From: Ruania rhizosphaerae
GTDB lineage: Bacteria; Actinomycetota; Actinomycetes; Actinomycetales; Beutenbergiaceae
Assembly (NCBI RefSeq): GCF_009805705.1
Contig: NZ_VSMB01000001.1
Location: 248,001-312,000 of the forward strand
Direction of reading: 5' to 3'
DNA length: 64,000 bases
In this document: piece by piece, positions 25,482-34,131 of the stretch
How positions within the stretch are numbered: the first letter of the stretch is position 1
Layout of the letters: the number at the start of each line of letters is the position of its first letter
Made by a program: the position numbers and the translations under genes
The notes under the pieces: generated by a model
The model's input: only the letters and a program-made list of their open reading frames with translations
Told to the model about the DNA's origin: nothing
Databases searched by the model: none

Positions 25482-26909
25482 ATGGAGCGCGTTCTGTTCG
25501 CCGAGCTGCCCGATATCGCCCTCGGCCCGTTGGACGGCCGCTACCGACGGGTGGTGGCACCGCTGGCGGACCACCTCTCGGAGGCGGCGCTCAACCGGGC
25601 CCGGCTGCAGGTGGAGGTGGAGTGGCTCATCCACCTGACCACCCACCACATCCTCCCCGGCGCACCGGACCTGAGCGAGGCCGAGATCGCCTACCTGCGT
25701 GACGTCGTCGCCACCTTCGGCGCCGAAGAGATCGCCGAGCTGGCTGAGATCGAGGCCGAGACCCTGCACGATGTGAAGGCGATCGAATACTTCCTCAAGC
25801 GGCGGCTCGCCTCGGCGCCGCAGTCGCTCGGCGAGGACACAGTGCTGCCTCGCGTCAGCGAGATCGTGCACATCTTCTGCACCAGCGAGGACATCAACAA
25901 CCTGTCCTACGCACTCACGGTGCGCGACGCCGTCCAGCAGGTGTGGCTACCTGCCGCCCGCACGGTGGCCGACGCCGTGGCGGATCTGGCGCGTGAACAC
26001 GCCGGGGTCCCGATGCTGGCCCGCACCCACGGCCAGTCCGCCACCCCCGTGACCCTGGGCAAAGAGCTCGCCGTGCTCGCGCACCGACTGCGTCGGCAGA
26101 TCCGGCGGATCGAGGCGGGCGAGTACCTCGGCAAGATCAACGGCGCCACCGGTACCTACGGCGCACACTCGGTCTCGGTCCCGGGCGCGGACTGGCAGGA
26201 GGTCTCCCGCACGTTTGTCGAAGGCCTGCGGCTCAGTTGGAATCCGCTCACCACCCAGATCGAGAGCCACGACTGGCAGGCGGAGATCTACGCCGACATC
26301 GCCCGCTTCAACCGTATCCTGCACAACCTCGCCACCGATGTGTGGACCTACATCTCCCTGGGCTACTTCCGCCAGCGGCTCTCGGCGCAGGGATCCACGG
26401 GCTCCTCGACCATGCCGCACAAGGTGAACCCGATCCGGTTCGAGAATGCTGAGGCGAACCTGGAGATCTCCTGCTCGCTGCTGGATACGCTCTCGGCCAC
26501 GCTGGTCACCTCCCGGTTGCAGCGCGACCTCACCGACTCCACCACGCAGCGCAACATCGGGGTCGCGTTCGGGCACTCGCTGCTCGCCCTCGACAACGTG
26601 CGCCGCGGCCTGGCCGGCCTGGACGTGGACGCCGCCACGATGGCCGCGGACCTGGACGCCAACTGGGAGGTGCTCGGGGAGGCCGTGCAGTCGGCGATGC
26701 GTGCGGCGGGGATCGCCGGTGCCGAAGGGATGGCCGACCCCTACGAGCGGCTCAAGGAACTCACGCGTGGTCGCCGCGTGGACGGACCCGCCATGCGGGA
26801 GTTCATCTCCGGCCTGGGCCTGCCGGCCGAGGTCGAAGATCGGCTGCTGGAACTGGGCCCCGCCGACTACGTCGGCCTGGCACCCCAACTGGTCGCGCAC
26901 CTGGACTGA
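25482..26909 (+). CDS. purB: Adenylosuccinate lyase
   Basis: Purine biosynthesis enzyme acting twice: SAICAR to AICAR, and adenylosuccinate to AMP, releasing fumarate. The 475-aa protein has the E. coli-type N terminus ALGPLDGRY, CTSEDINN, ARTHGQSATPVTLGKE with catalytic His near residue 180, and the family signature GSSTMPHKVNPIRFENAE near residue 305. ATG at 25482 matches the family start; no strong ribosome site is visible directly upstream (a GGAGGAG lies about 20 bp away). REP-like palindromes flank the gene on both sides. Confidence 0.96.
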   Translation: MERVLFAELPDIALGPLDGRYRRVVAPLADHLSEAALNRARLQVEVEWLIHLTTHHILPGAPDLSEAEIAYLRDVVATFGAEEIAELAEIEAETLHDVKAIEYFLKRRLASAPQSLGEDTVLPRVSEIVHIFCTSEDINNLSYALTVRDAVQQVWLPAARTVADAVADLAREHAGVPMLARTHGQSATPVTLGKELAVLAHRLRRQIRRIEAGEYLGKINGATGTYGAHSVSVPGADWQEVSRTFVEGLRLSWNPLTTQIESHDWQAEIYADIARFNRILHNLATDVWTYISLGYFRQRLSAQGSTGSSTMPHKVNPIRFENAEANLEISCSLLDTLSATLVTSRLQRDLTDSTTQRNIGVAFGHSLLALDNVRRGLAGLDVDAATMAADLDANWEVLGEAVQSAMRAAGIAGAEGMADPYERLKELTRGRRVDGPAMREFISGLGLPAEVEDRLLELGPADYVGLAPQLVAHLD

Positions 26910-26927
26910 CGGGGCGCCCACCCACCC

Positions 26928-27054
26928 GGAAGTCGCTCGTCGATCTGGCTACCGCCGGGCGGTCGGAGACCGCCAGATCGACGAGCGATTTCCGTGAGCG
27001 GAAGCCATATCGACGTCGGATTCCTGGGTGGGAGCCAGATCGACGAGCGACTTC
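26928..27054. repeat. REP-like palindromic repeats downstream of purB
   Basis: Units of the same family as upstream of purB: 26928-26949 (direct), 26972-26993 (inverted; stem with one mismatch), 27004-27024 (diverged, inverted) and 27034-27054 (inverted). The loop between the first two holds its own small hairpin. Confidence 0.75.
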
Positions 27055-27093
27055 GGAGTCCGTCAGGCGCGCGTCGCCGCCTCCGCTGACACC

Positions 27094-27138
27094 AGCGGGC
27101 GGGTGCACCGGAAGGAGGAACCGGTGCACCCGCCCGCT
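27094..27138. terminator. Strong bidirectional hairpin between purB and the ABC transporter operon
   Basis: Perfect 18-bp arms (27094-27111 and 27121-27138) around a 9-nt loop, located 23 bp beyond the solute-binding protein stop codon and between convergent genes. Confidence 0.75.
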
Positions 27139-27160
27139 GCGGATCGAGATCAGCGACAGG

Positions 27161-28816
27161 TCACTGCGTCGCGTCCCAGGCTTCCTGGTAGATCTCGACG
27201 TAGCGATCGCTCCCGTTGGCGACGAGGGCGTCCTGGAACGCCTGCCAGTCGTCGTCGGAGTCGATGTCACGCACCCCGGTGACGAACTCGGCACTCGCCT
27301 GCAGCACCAGGGACTCCACATTGGTCTGCACGGTGGAGAGCTCGCTCGCCTCCTCCTCGGGGATCCACAGGTTCCAGTACGGGAAGGCCTCCGCTGGGCT
27401 GTTCTCCGCGTAGGGCTGCGTGGCCTCGAACAGACGTCGCTCATAGCCGGAGAGGTCGTAGACGTCCTCGGGGACGACCTGCGACTGACGGAACTCCTGG
27501 CTGCCGTAGTACTGCGCCAGCGGGCCCCAGGCGGCATTGGTGTTCTCACTGGCCTCCGCGCCACTGAGGCGGTGACGCACATACAGCGGCTCGAGCTCCT
27601 CGTTCAGGGCCACGTCACCGTCCTGGGCGTAGTCCCAGGCGACACCCTCCTCACCCCACTCGGCGCGCAGGTGGTTGTCGTAGTCAATCATCCAGTCGAC
27701 GATCTGGACGAGCGTGGCCGCTTCCTCGTCGGTGGCGTTGTTCGTGACGACGAAGGTCGCACCCGCCGGGGAGGAACTGATCTGCGACGCGGGTGAGCCG
27801 TTCGGCCCGGTCAGCGGGGGCAGGGCGTCATAGTTGGCGTCACGGCCGTCCTCCTGACCGATGGTGACGAAGACGCCCGGGTGACCGACCGTCGCAGCAC
27901 CGAGGATCGGATCACCAGCGACGTCACCGAGGGCAAGCAGCGCATCCTGGTTCTGCGTGAAGGCGGCCTCATCGATCAGACCCTCCTCGAACAGAGAGTT
28001 CACGTAGGTCAGGCCCTCGCGCCAGCCGTCCAGAGTCGGCTGCAGCGTCACCTCCTCGCCCTGGAGCGCCAATGAGCCCGGGGCGGATCCGCTCGTACTG
28101 GAGGCCGCCATGTACACGAATGGGTTCATCAGGAACGGCAGCACCGAGTTCGCGCCCGGTGAACCGGACAGAGGAACCTCGTCGGCCTCACCGTTGCCGT
28201 TCGGGTCCTGCTCCTTGAACGCGGCCAACACCTCCCGCAGCTCCTCGGGCGTGGTCGGCTGCTCCATGCCGACGCTCTCCAGCCAGGCACTGTTCAGCCA
28301 GAGCTTGGAGGGATAGGTGCAGTGGAAGCAGTCGTTCCACTGGGGAAGCCCCCAGACGTTACCGTCGGGTGCGGTGGACAGAGCCTCCCACTCGGGGGTG
28401 TCGGCCCAGGCGGCTTGCAGGTTCGGCGCGTTCTCGTCGAGCAGATCGTTCAGCGGCCGGATCAGGCCCTGATCACCGAACTTGACGAGCTCGGCCTGGG
28501 TGAACTGATCCACCCACGGAATCAGCAGGAAGGCATCCGGGTAGTCACCGCTGGCCAGTGTGATCTGCCGGGACTCCGAGGCCGCAGCCGCGTCCCAGGT
28601 GGTGGTCTCGAACTGCAGGTCGACGCCGAACTCTTCCTCGATCAGCAACGTGAACGAGCTCGTGTTGAGGTCGCGATCGGGGCCCTGCTGGCTGTAGATG
28701 GTGATGACGCCGTCATCGGTGGGCTCCTCCTCGCCGCCCGGGGCGCAGGCGCTGATACCCAGCGCCAGGCCACCGGCGGCGAGAACGGCCGCGGCTCTGC
28801 GATACGTGCGTGTCAT
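27161..28816 (-). CDS. Carbohydrate ABC transporter substrate-binding lipoprotein (LipO/YtcQ type)
   Basis: A 551-aa extracytoplasmic lipoprotein: the signal peptide ends in a GISAC lipobox with Cys24. The long mature domain (over 520 aa) and patterns such as TTPEELREVLAAFKEQDPNGNGEADEVPL, QIVDWMIDYDN and NLWIPEEEAS are typical of the long oligosaccharide-binding proteins that pair with LplB/YtcP permeases. ATG at 28816 has GAGAGG upstream. It is the last gene of the permease-permease-SBP operon. The neighbouring catabolic operon and GH95 remnant suggest a deoxysugar-containing glycan as ligand (inference). Confidence 0.92.
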   Translation of the reverse strand: MTRTYRRAAAVLAAGGLALGISACAPGGEEEPTDDGVITIYSQQGPDRDLNTSSFTLLIEEEFGVDLQFETTTWDAAAASESRQITLASGDYPDAFLLIPWVDQFTQAELVKFGDQGLIRPLNDLLDENAPNLQAAWADTPEWEALSTAPDGNVWGLPQWNDCFHCTYPSKLWLNSAWLESVGMEQPTTPEELREVLAAFKEQDPNGNGEADEVPLSGSPGANSVLPFLMNPFVYMAASSTSGSAPGSLALQGEEVTLQPTLDGWREGLTYVNSLFEEGLIDEAAFTQNQDALLALGDVAGDPILGAATVGHPGVFVTIGQEDGRDANYDALPPLTGPNGSPASQISSSPAGATFVVTNNATDEEAATLVQIVDWMIDYDNHLRAEWGEEGVAWDYAQDGDVALNEELEPLYVRHRLSGAEASENTNAAWGPLAQYYGSQEFRQSQVVPEDVYDLSGYERRLFEATQPYAENSPAEAFPYWNLWIPEEEASELSTVQTNVESLVLQASAEFVTGVRDIDSDDDWQAFQDALVANGSDRYVEIYQEAWDATQ

Positions 28817-28844
28817 GTGGTGCCTCTCTTCGTCGTGAGGGAGT

Positions 28845-28862
28845 GCCACCGTCAGCGGTGGC
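28845..28862. other. Intercistronic hairpin between permease and SBP genes
   Basis: GCCACCG-TCAG-CGGTGGC lies between the second permease and the solute-binding protein gene. In transporter operons such hairpins can protect mRNA segments and raise expression of the binding protein; that role is inference. Confidence 0.4.
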
Positions 28863-28885
28863 CTGAGGGGTAGGGCGAGGTCGGG

Positions 28886-29812
28886 TCAGCCCTTGACGGC
28901 ACCCAGGAGCAGGCCCCGGGTGAAATAGCGGGCGACGAACGGATAGATGAGCATCATCGGGACGGTGGAGACCACGATGAGCGAGTACTTCAGCAGGCTT
29001 GCGAGTTGTTGTCGCTCGATCGCTGCGGTGACGTCCGCACCCGCGTCGGTGTTGAGGATGAGGATGTTGCGCAGCACCAGCTGGAGTGGGTAAAGACTGT
29101 CGTCGCGCAGGTAGATGAGAGCGTCGAAGTAGGAGTTCCACTGCACGATCGCGTACATCAGGGCGATCACGGCGAGCATCGGCGCCGAGAGCGGAAGTAC
29201 CACCCTCCACAGGATGCGCAGGTCACTGGCGCCGTCGATCTCACCTGCCTCACGCAACTCGTCCGGGATCGCGGTGCGGAAATAGGTGATGGCCAGGATC
29301 GCCGGCCACACCGCCACCGCCTTCGGAATGAGCAGGGCCCAGCGGGTGTCCAGCATGCCCATGCTCTGCACCACCAGATAGGTAGGGATCAGCCCGCCCG
29401 CGAACAGCATGGTGAACACGACCGCGCCGGTGAGGATTTTGCGCCCCACGAAGTCGGCCCGGGAGAGGGGGTAGGCGAGCATGACTGTCAATGTCACGCT
29501 GATCGCTGTACCGGCGACCGTATAGAACGCCGAGTTCGCGAAGCCGGTCAGGATCGTCGAGTTGGTGAAGACCACCTCGTACCCGCGCAACGTGAAGTCG
29601 ACCGGCCACAAGAACACCTCACCAGCCGAGACTGCCGCCGGGCTGGAGAAGGAACTGACCAGGATGTACCACAACGGCAGCAGCACCACGATCAGGAACG
29701 TCGTCAGCAGGATGTAGACACCGACGAGGAAGACGCGGTCGACCGGCGACTCCCGTACCCGCCGAGAGCGTCTGAAAGCTGTGCGGTTCGGCTTGGTCAG
29801 GACGGCGCTCAC
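28886..29812 (-). CDS. Carbohydrate ABC transporter permease (YtcP/LplC type)
   Basis: A 308-aa inner-membrane permease with six hydrophobic segments. The EAA loop near residue 200 reads REAGEIDGASDLRILWRVVLPLSAPM, and the C terminus KYSLIVVSTVPMMLIYPFVARYFTRGLLLGAVKG is typical of LplC-like subunits. The GTG start at 29812 overlaps the upstream permease stop (GTGA), giving translational coupling. It works with the preceding LplB-like subunit; no ATPase gene is present, so a shared MsiK-type ATPase probably energises the transporter, as is usual in actinobacteria. Confidence 0.92.
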   Translation of the reverse strand: MSAVLTKPNRTAFRRSRRVRESPVDRVFLVGVYILLTTFLIVVLLPLWYILVSSFSSPAAVSAGEVFLWPVDFTLRGYEVVFTNSTILTGFANSAFYTVAGTAISVTLTVMLAYPLSRADFVGRKILTGAVVFTMLFAGGLIPTYLVVQSMGMLDTRWALLIPKAVAVWPAILAITYFRTAIPDELREAGEIDGASDLRILWRVVLPLSAPMLAVIALMYAIVQWNSYFDALIYLRDDSLYPLQLVLRNILILNTDAGADVTAAIERQQLASLLKYSLIVVSTVPMMLIYPFVARYFTRGLLLGAVKG

Positions 29813-30816
29813 CACAGCCCCTTTCCTGTCACGCGCTTGGCGACGATGTTGACTGCGACCAGCAGGACGAGGTTGATGACGGAGTTGAACAACCCGATCG
29901 CGGTGGCCAGGCTGAAATCGGCGTTCTGGATGCCGATCTTGTAGGTGTAGGTGGCGATGATCTCCGACTGCGAGAGGTTCAGCGGGTTCTGCAGCAGGAA
30001 CGCCTTCTCGAAGCCGACCGCCATGATGGAGCCGACCGAGAGGATCAGCACGACCACGATGGTCGGAGTGATGCTCGGCAGGTCGACGTGCCAGATCTTC
30101 TGTAGCCGGTTCGCTCCGTCGACTTTCGCGGCCTCGTAGAGTCCCGGATCGACCCCGGCGAGGGCGGCGAGATAGATGACGGCGGAGTACCCGGCCGTCT
30201 GCCACACCTCGGACCAGACGTAGACATGCCGGAAGAAGTCCGGCTGGGCCAGGTAGTCGGTGGCCGGCAGACCGAAGAATCCGGTCAGGTCGCTTGCCAG
30301 GCCGATCCGCGGCGAGAGGATCAGGATCGCCATCGAGACCACGACCACCGTGGAGATGAAGTACGGCGCGTAGGTGACCATCTGCACGGTGCGCTTGAAG
30401 AACCTCGCCCGGATCTCGTTCAGCGCGAGTGCCAAGATGATCGGGATCGGGAAGCTGGCGATCAGCGCGTACAGGCTCAACAGGAAGGTGTTGCTCACCA
30501 CGGTGGTGAACATCGGGTTGGAGAAGAACCGCTCGAAGTACTCCAGTCCCGCCCAGGGCGATCCCCAGATACCTTCGACGACGTTGAAGTCCTTGAACGC
30601 GATGATCGCGTTCGCCATCGGCACGTACTGGAAGACCAGGAAGTACAGCAGCGGTGGGATGACGAGGAGATAGAGCTGCCAGTGCCGCCGGACGGACCTG
30701 CGCAGCCGCCCGCGGCGCTCACCAGAGCGACGGCGCGGTGAGGGCGGTGTGCCCAGGCCCCGCGTCGCGACCGGCGGCGGCGCCGTGCTGGCCGTGCCCA
30801 GACCGGTGTGCACCAC
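29809..30816 (-). CDS. Carbohydrate ABC transporter permease (LplB/YteP type)
   Basis: A 335-aa permease, first gene of the transporter operon. A basic N-terminal tail precedes the first helix (WQLYLLVIPPLLYFLVFQYVPM), as usual for LplB-like subunits, and the EAA loop is GLYEAAKVDGANRLQKIWHVDLPSITPT. I chose the GTG at 30816, which has GAGGAGCC upstream; a second GTG follows immediately, and an ATG at 30888 without a ribosome site is less likely. A candidate LacI operator lies about 90 bp upstream of the start. Confidence 0.92.
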   Translation of the reverse strand: MVHTGLGTASTAPPPVATRGLGTPPSPRRRSGERRGRLRRSVRRHWQLYLLVIPPLLYFLVFQYVPMANAIIAFKDFNVVEGIWGSPWAGLEYFERFFSNPMFTTVVSNTFLLSLYALIASFPIPIILALALNEIRARFFKRTVQMVTYAPYFISTVVVVSMAILILSPRIGLASDLTGFFGLPATDYLAQPDFFRHVYVWSEVWQTAGYSAVIYLAALAGVDPGLYEAAKVDGANRLQKIWHVDLPSITPTIVVVLILSVGSIMAVGFEKAFLLQNPLNLSQSEIIATYTYKIGIQNADFSLATAIGLFNSVINLVLLVAVNIVAKRVTGKGLW

Positions 30817-30904
30817 TGGGTGGCTCCTCTCGCTGTGAATCGAGGGCGTGGGCGCCTGCCGCTCATGGGGGCGGAGTCTGCGAACCATGACCTCGTCGTC
30901 CGGT

Positions 30905-30914
30905 GAATCGTTTC
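30905..30914. promoter_or_regulatory. Candidate LacI operator 1 (ABC transporter promoter)
   Basis: GAATCGTTTC, with the flanked form TGAATCGTTTCTCTGA, in the divergent region between the permease operon and the GH95 remnant operon. It resembles sites at 31047-31056 and upstream of the LacI gene at 37266-37275. Confidence 0.45.
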
Positions 30915-31046
30915 TCTGATGCTAGCCACCGTTCTCGCACAAGCGCAACCCGCAGTCGACAACCGCCCACCCTGGCCCGAATATTCAGTCATTGCAGCGC
31001 TTGCCACCTCCCCACCTGAACCGGCTATGGTGGCTCCACACGCATT

Positions 31047-31056
31047 AAATCGATTC
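31047..31056. promoter_or_regulatory. Candidate LacI operator 2 (CoA-transferase operon promoter)
   Basis: AAATCGATTC followed by TCTGA, sharing the central CG and flanks of the site at 30905. It lies 13 bp upstream of the first start codon of the catabolic operon. Confidence 0.45.
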
Positions 31057-31068
31057 TCTGAGGTGACA

Positions 31069-31350
31069 GTGTCGTCCAGGTTCACGTTCGCGCAGCCGGC
31101 CGCTGAGACGGCAACGGATCCCCGCGTTCACGAGCTCTCATTCGCCAGCGCCGCGGCCGAGTGGGTGGAAGCGCTACCCATCGGCAACGGCAGGCTCGGG
31201 GCGACGGTGTTCGGCGGCGCAGCCCAGGAGCTTCGTTCCCACCATCACACCGCGCAGACGGTGACCGTGCGATACCGGTCGATCTCCCAGGAGATCGAGC
31301 TGCACCCGGGCCAGACGGTGCACCCGACCGCCGAGGAGACCCGCTCATGA
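31069..31350 (+). pseudogene. Remnant of GH95 alpha-L-fucosidase with in-frame internal deletion
   Basis: Only about 93 codons, yet both ends of a GH95 enzyme (normally 750-800 aa) can be read. The N-terminal part HELSFASAAAEWVEALPIGNGRLGATVFGG is the family's opening motif. It passes directly into TAQTVTVRYRSISQEIELHPGQTV, which looks like the last beta-strands of the family. The catalytic barrel is missing. The frame is kept and the TGA overlaps the CoA-transferase ATG (ATGA), so translation probably persists for coupling. An internal deletion is the simplest explanation. The GTG at 31063 could be an earlier start. Confidence 0.75.
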
Positions 31351-32552
31351 CCGCCGCATCCACCTCCATCGACCCGCTCGAGGGTTTCCTCGTGCTGGAC
31401 TTCAGCCAGTTCCTGGCCGGGCCGGTGGCCGCGCTACGGCTCGCCGACCTCGGCGCGCGGGTGATCAAAGTTGAGCGCCCCGGCATCGGGGACATCGGCC
31501 GCGGCCTCGCCTTCGCGGGAGCCCGCGCCGGAAACGACACGGTTTCCTTCCACGCGATGAACCGCGGCAAGGAGAGCCTGTCGGCGGACCTGAAGAACCC
31601 CGAGGACCTCGCGGTCGTCCGCCGACTCGTGGAGCGGGCCGACGTCGTCGTGGAGAACTTCCGCCCAGGAGTGATGGAACGGCTGGGCCTGGACTACGAG
31701 AGCGTCCGGGCCACCAACCCGGGCGTCGTCTACGGCTCGATCACCGGCTACGGGGAGGAGGGCCCCTGGCGGGACCGTCCCGGTCAGGACCTGCTCGCGC
31801 AGTCGATCGCCGGCCTGCCCTGGCTGCAGGCCGATCCCGAGCCGAGCCCCATGGGGATCGCGATCGCCGACCACCTCGCCTCCTGCCACCTGGCGCACGG
31901 GATCACGGCGCTGCTGCTACGGCGCGCGCGCACCGGCGTCGGGGGTCACGTGCGCACCTCGTTGCTGGAGGCGATGGTCGATCTGCAGTTCGAGATGCTC
32001 TCGGTGCGCCTGACCGAACCGGGTGCCCTCACGCAGCCCGTCCGCGGCCCCCACAGCGCCCACAGTTACCTGCCCGCCCCCTACGGGGTCTACCCGACGG
32101 CGGACGGTTACCTCTCCATCGCGATGAACCCGGTGCCTCGCATCGGCGAGCTGCTCCAGCTCCCGGAGCTGGTGGAGATGACCGACCCGCAGACCTGGTG
32201 GGAGCAGCGCTCCCACATCGAGATTCTCATCGCGGACCGGCTGCGCACCGGCACCACCGAGACGTGGCTGGCGATCCTGGATGAGGCCGACGTCTGGTGC
32301 GCTCCGCTGCACACTGTGGACGAGCTGGTCGAGCACGAGGGCTTCCGACAGATCGACATGGTCCAGACCCTCGACCGTGCCGAGCCGGACGGCTCGCGTA
32401 CCGAGGTGACGACCACCCGGATGCCGCTGCGGATCGACGGCGTGCGCCCCCGCTCGGCGTCCGCCGCACCCTCTCTCGGGGCCGACAGCGAGCGTCTGCG
32501 GGACGAGGTCGCCCCCTGTGTCACCGAGCGGATCGCGGAGCAGGCGTCATGA
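31347..32552 (+). CDS. CaiB/BaiF family III CoA-transferase
   Basis: A 401-aa cytosolic CoA-transferase. It opens with PLEGFLVLDFSQFLAGPVAALRLADLGARVIKVERPG. MNRGKESLSADLK, ADVVVENFRPGVMERLGLDYE and GSITGYGEEGPWRDRPGQDLLAQSIAGL follow, with the catalytic Asp expected in RPGQD near residue 150. It is distinct from the paralogue at 7578-8747. It sits in a coupled operon with a MaoC-type protein, lactonase and oxidoreductase, suggesting that a sugar-derived acid is handled as a CoA thioester. The natural substrate is unknown. Confidence 0.9.
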   Translation: MTAASTSIDPLEGFLVLDFSQFLAGPVAALRLADLGARVIKVERPGIGDIGRGLAFAGARAGNDTVSFHAMNRGKESLSADLKNPEDLAVVRRLVERADVVVENFRPGVMERLGLDYESVRATNPGVVYGSITGYGEEGPWRDRPGQDLLAQSIAGLPWLQADPEPSPMGIAIADHLASCHLAHGITALLLRRARTGVGGHVRTSLLEAMVDLQFEMLSVRLTEPGALTQPVRGPHSAHSYLPAPYGVYPTADGYLSIAMNPVPRIGELLQLPELVEMTDPQTWWEQRSHIEILIADRLRTGTTETWLAILDEADVWCAPLHTVDELVEHEGFRQIDMVQTLDRAEPDGSRTEVTTTRMPLRIDGVRPRSASAAPSLGADSERLRDEVAPCVTERIAEQAS

Positions 32553-33682
32553 CGCTCACGCTGCGCGGGATGACCTGGGACCACGAGCGCGGGTTCGACA
32601 GCATCGCCACCGCTTCGTCGGCGTACCGTTCCCGGGCTTACGCCGAGACCGGGACCGAGGTGGAGATCGTCTGGGAGCGCCGCTCGCTGCAGGCGTTCGC
32701 CGACCAAGGCCTGGAGTCCATGGCGGCAGAGTTCGACCTGCTCGTCATCGACCACCCGCATATCCCGCACGCTGCCCATGCCGGGCTGCTCGCACCGCTT
32801 CCCGACGGCGAGGGGCCGGCCGCCTTCGTCGGCCGCAGTTTCCAGACCTACCGGTGGCAGGGCACTCAGTACGGCGTGGCCATCGACGCTGCAGCCCAGG
32901 TGGCGGCCTACCGGCCGGACCTGTTTCCTGAGCCACCACGCACCTGGCCGGACGTGCTGGAACTGGCGAGGGACGCCGTCGTGCTCTGGCCGTGCAAACC
33001 CATCGATGCGTTCGCCTCGACCTTCACCCTCACCTCAGCCCTACAGGGAGAGGACGCCGGACGGCGCGGCCGCTTCGGTGCCCCGGATGCCTTCGCCGAG
33101 GCGTGGGAGACGGTGGGGCGGCTGCGCGACCTCGTCCCCGAGGAGTGTCTGACCGAGAACCCGATCGAGGTCTCCGAGCGGCTCGCCGGCAGCGACCGGT
33201 GGTGCTACGCCCCGCTGCTGTACGGCTACAGCAACTACGCCCGGCCGGGCTTCCGCGACCACCGGCTGGCCTGGACCGACATTCCGCAGACCGGTGGCGA
33301 GCCGCGCGGTTCGATGCTCGGTGGTGCCGGGTTGTCGGTCTCGGCGCACAGCGACCATCGGGCCGAGGCGGTGGCCTTCGCCACCTGGGCCGGCACCGGA
33401 GACGTGCAGCGCGGGGTCTACGCCCTCGCCGGCGGTCAACCCGGGCACGTGGCCGCCTGGGAGGACCGGCAGCTGGACGAACTCACTGCCGGATTCTTCG
33501 CCGGTACCCGCCGCACGCTGGAGCTGGCGAGCCTGCGCCCCCAGCACCCCCGGTACATGGACGTGCAGAACGCAGCATGCGCGCGGGTGCACCGGGCGCT
33601 GGTGCAGCGGGAGGGGGCCACCGGCCTGCTGGCGGATCTGGACCAGATGTTCGCAACGTTGGGGAGACCAGCATGCAGGTGA
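32549..33682 (+). CDS. Solute-binding-protein-like protein without signal peptide
   Basis: A 377-aa protein with the fold pattern of ABC extracellular solute-binding proteins (LRGMTWDHERGFDSI, AEFDLLVIDHPH, YGVAIDAAAQVAAYRPDLFP, ARGFD-like GGAGLSVSAHSDHRAEAVAFATWAGT). It starts directly with the mature fold: no signal peptide, no lipobox, no upstream in-frame alternative, and the ATG overlaps the CoA-transferase stop (ATGA). It is therefore predicted to be cytosolic. Inside this operon it may bind the pathway substrate or have become an enzyme or sensor; no family function is known to me. Confidence 0.7.
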   Translation: MTLTLRGMTWDHERGFDSIATASSAYRSRAYAETGTEVEIVWERRSLQAFADQGLESMAAEFDLLVIDHPHIPHAAHAGLLAPLPDGEGPAAFVGRSFQTYRWQGTQYGVAIDAAAQVAAYRPDLFPEPPRTWPDVLELARDAVVLWPCKPIDAFASTFTLTSALQGEDAGRRGRFGAPDAFAEAWETVGRLRDLVPEECLTENPIEVSERLAGSDRWCYAPLLYGYSNYARPGFRDHRLAWTDIPQTGGEPRGSMLGGAGLSVSAHSDHRAEAVAFATWAGTGDVQRGVYALAGGQPGHVAAWEDRQLDELTAGFFAGTRRTLELASLRPQHPRYMDVQNAACARVHRALVQREGATGLLADLDQMFATLGRPACR

Positions 33683-34131
33683 TTGACAGGTACTTCGAGG
33701 ACTTCGCCGTCGGTGAAGTGCGCCGCACGCTCGGACGCACGGTCACCGAGGCGGACGTGGTCCTACACGCCGGCCAGTCCGGCGACTTCTTCCCGCACCA
33801 CATGGACGAACGCTGGTGCGTGGAGGAGGCGGGCCTGGGCGGGCGTATCGCGCACGGCACGCTGATCATCACGATCGCCGTCGGGATGACCGCCGGGGAC
33901 GTGAACCCGCAGGCGATGAGCTACGGCTACGACCGGATCCGGTTCATCACGCCGGTGCTGATCGGCGACACGATCACCGTCACCGCGGAGATCACTGAGG
34001 TCACCGATCATCCGCGCCGCCCGGAGCTGGGCCGGGTGGATGAACTGGTCACGGTGACCAACCAGCGGGGCGATACGGTGCTGTCGTTGGTGCACCTGTA
34101 CGTCGTGACGAAGCGAGGCTCTGAGCAGTGA
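33673..34131 (+). CDS. MaoC-family dehydratase (hot-dog fold)
   Basis: A 152-aa protein of the R-specific enoyl-CoA hydratase type. The hydratase motif is present in modified form: SGDFFPHHMDE, where the family usually has GDxNPLH, so the catalytic Asp and His are kept but Asn is replaced. HGTLIITIAVGM and FITPVLIGDTITVTAEI complete the hot-dog pattern. It overlaps the previous gene by 10 bp and the next by 4 bp. With the CoA-transferase it would add or remove water on a CoA-bound acid. Confidence 0.88.
   Translation: MQVIDRYFEDFAVGEVRRTLGRTVTEADVVLHAGQSGDFFPHHMDERWCVEEAGLGGRIAHGTLIITIAVGMTAGDVNPQAMSYGYDRIRFITPVLIGDTITVTAEITEVTDHPRRPELGRVDELVTVTNQRGDTVLSLVHLYVVTKRGSEQ

Noticed and set aside
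30817-31062. In-frame extension of the GH95 remnant starting at 30919
   Set aside because: The upstream codons cross the divergent promoter and candidate operators, and the GH95 similarity begins only after 31069.
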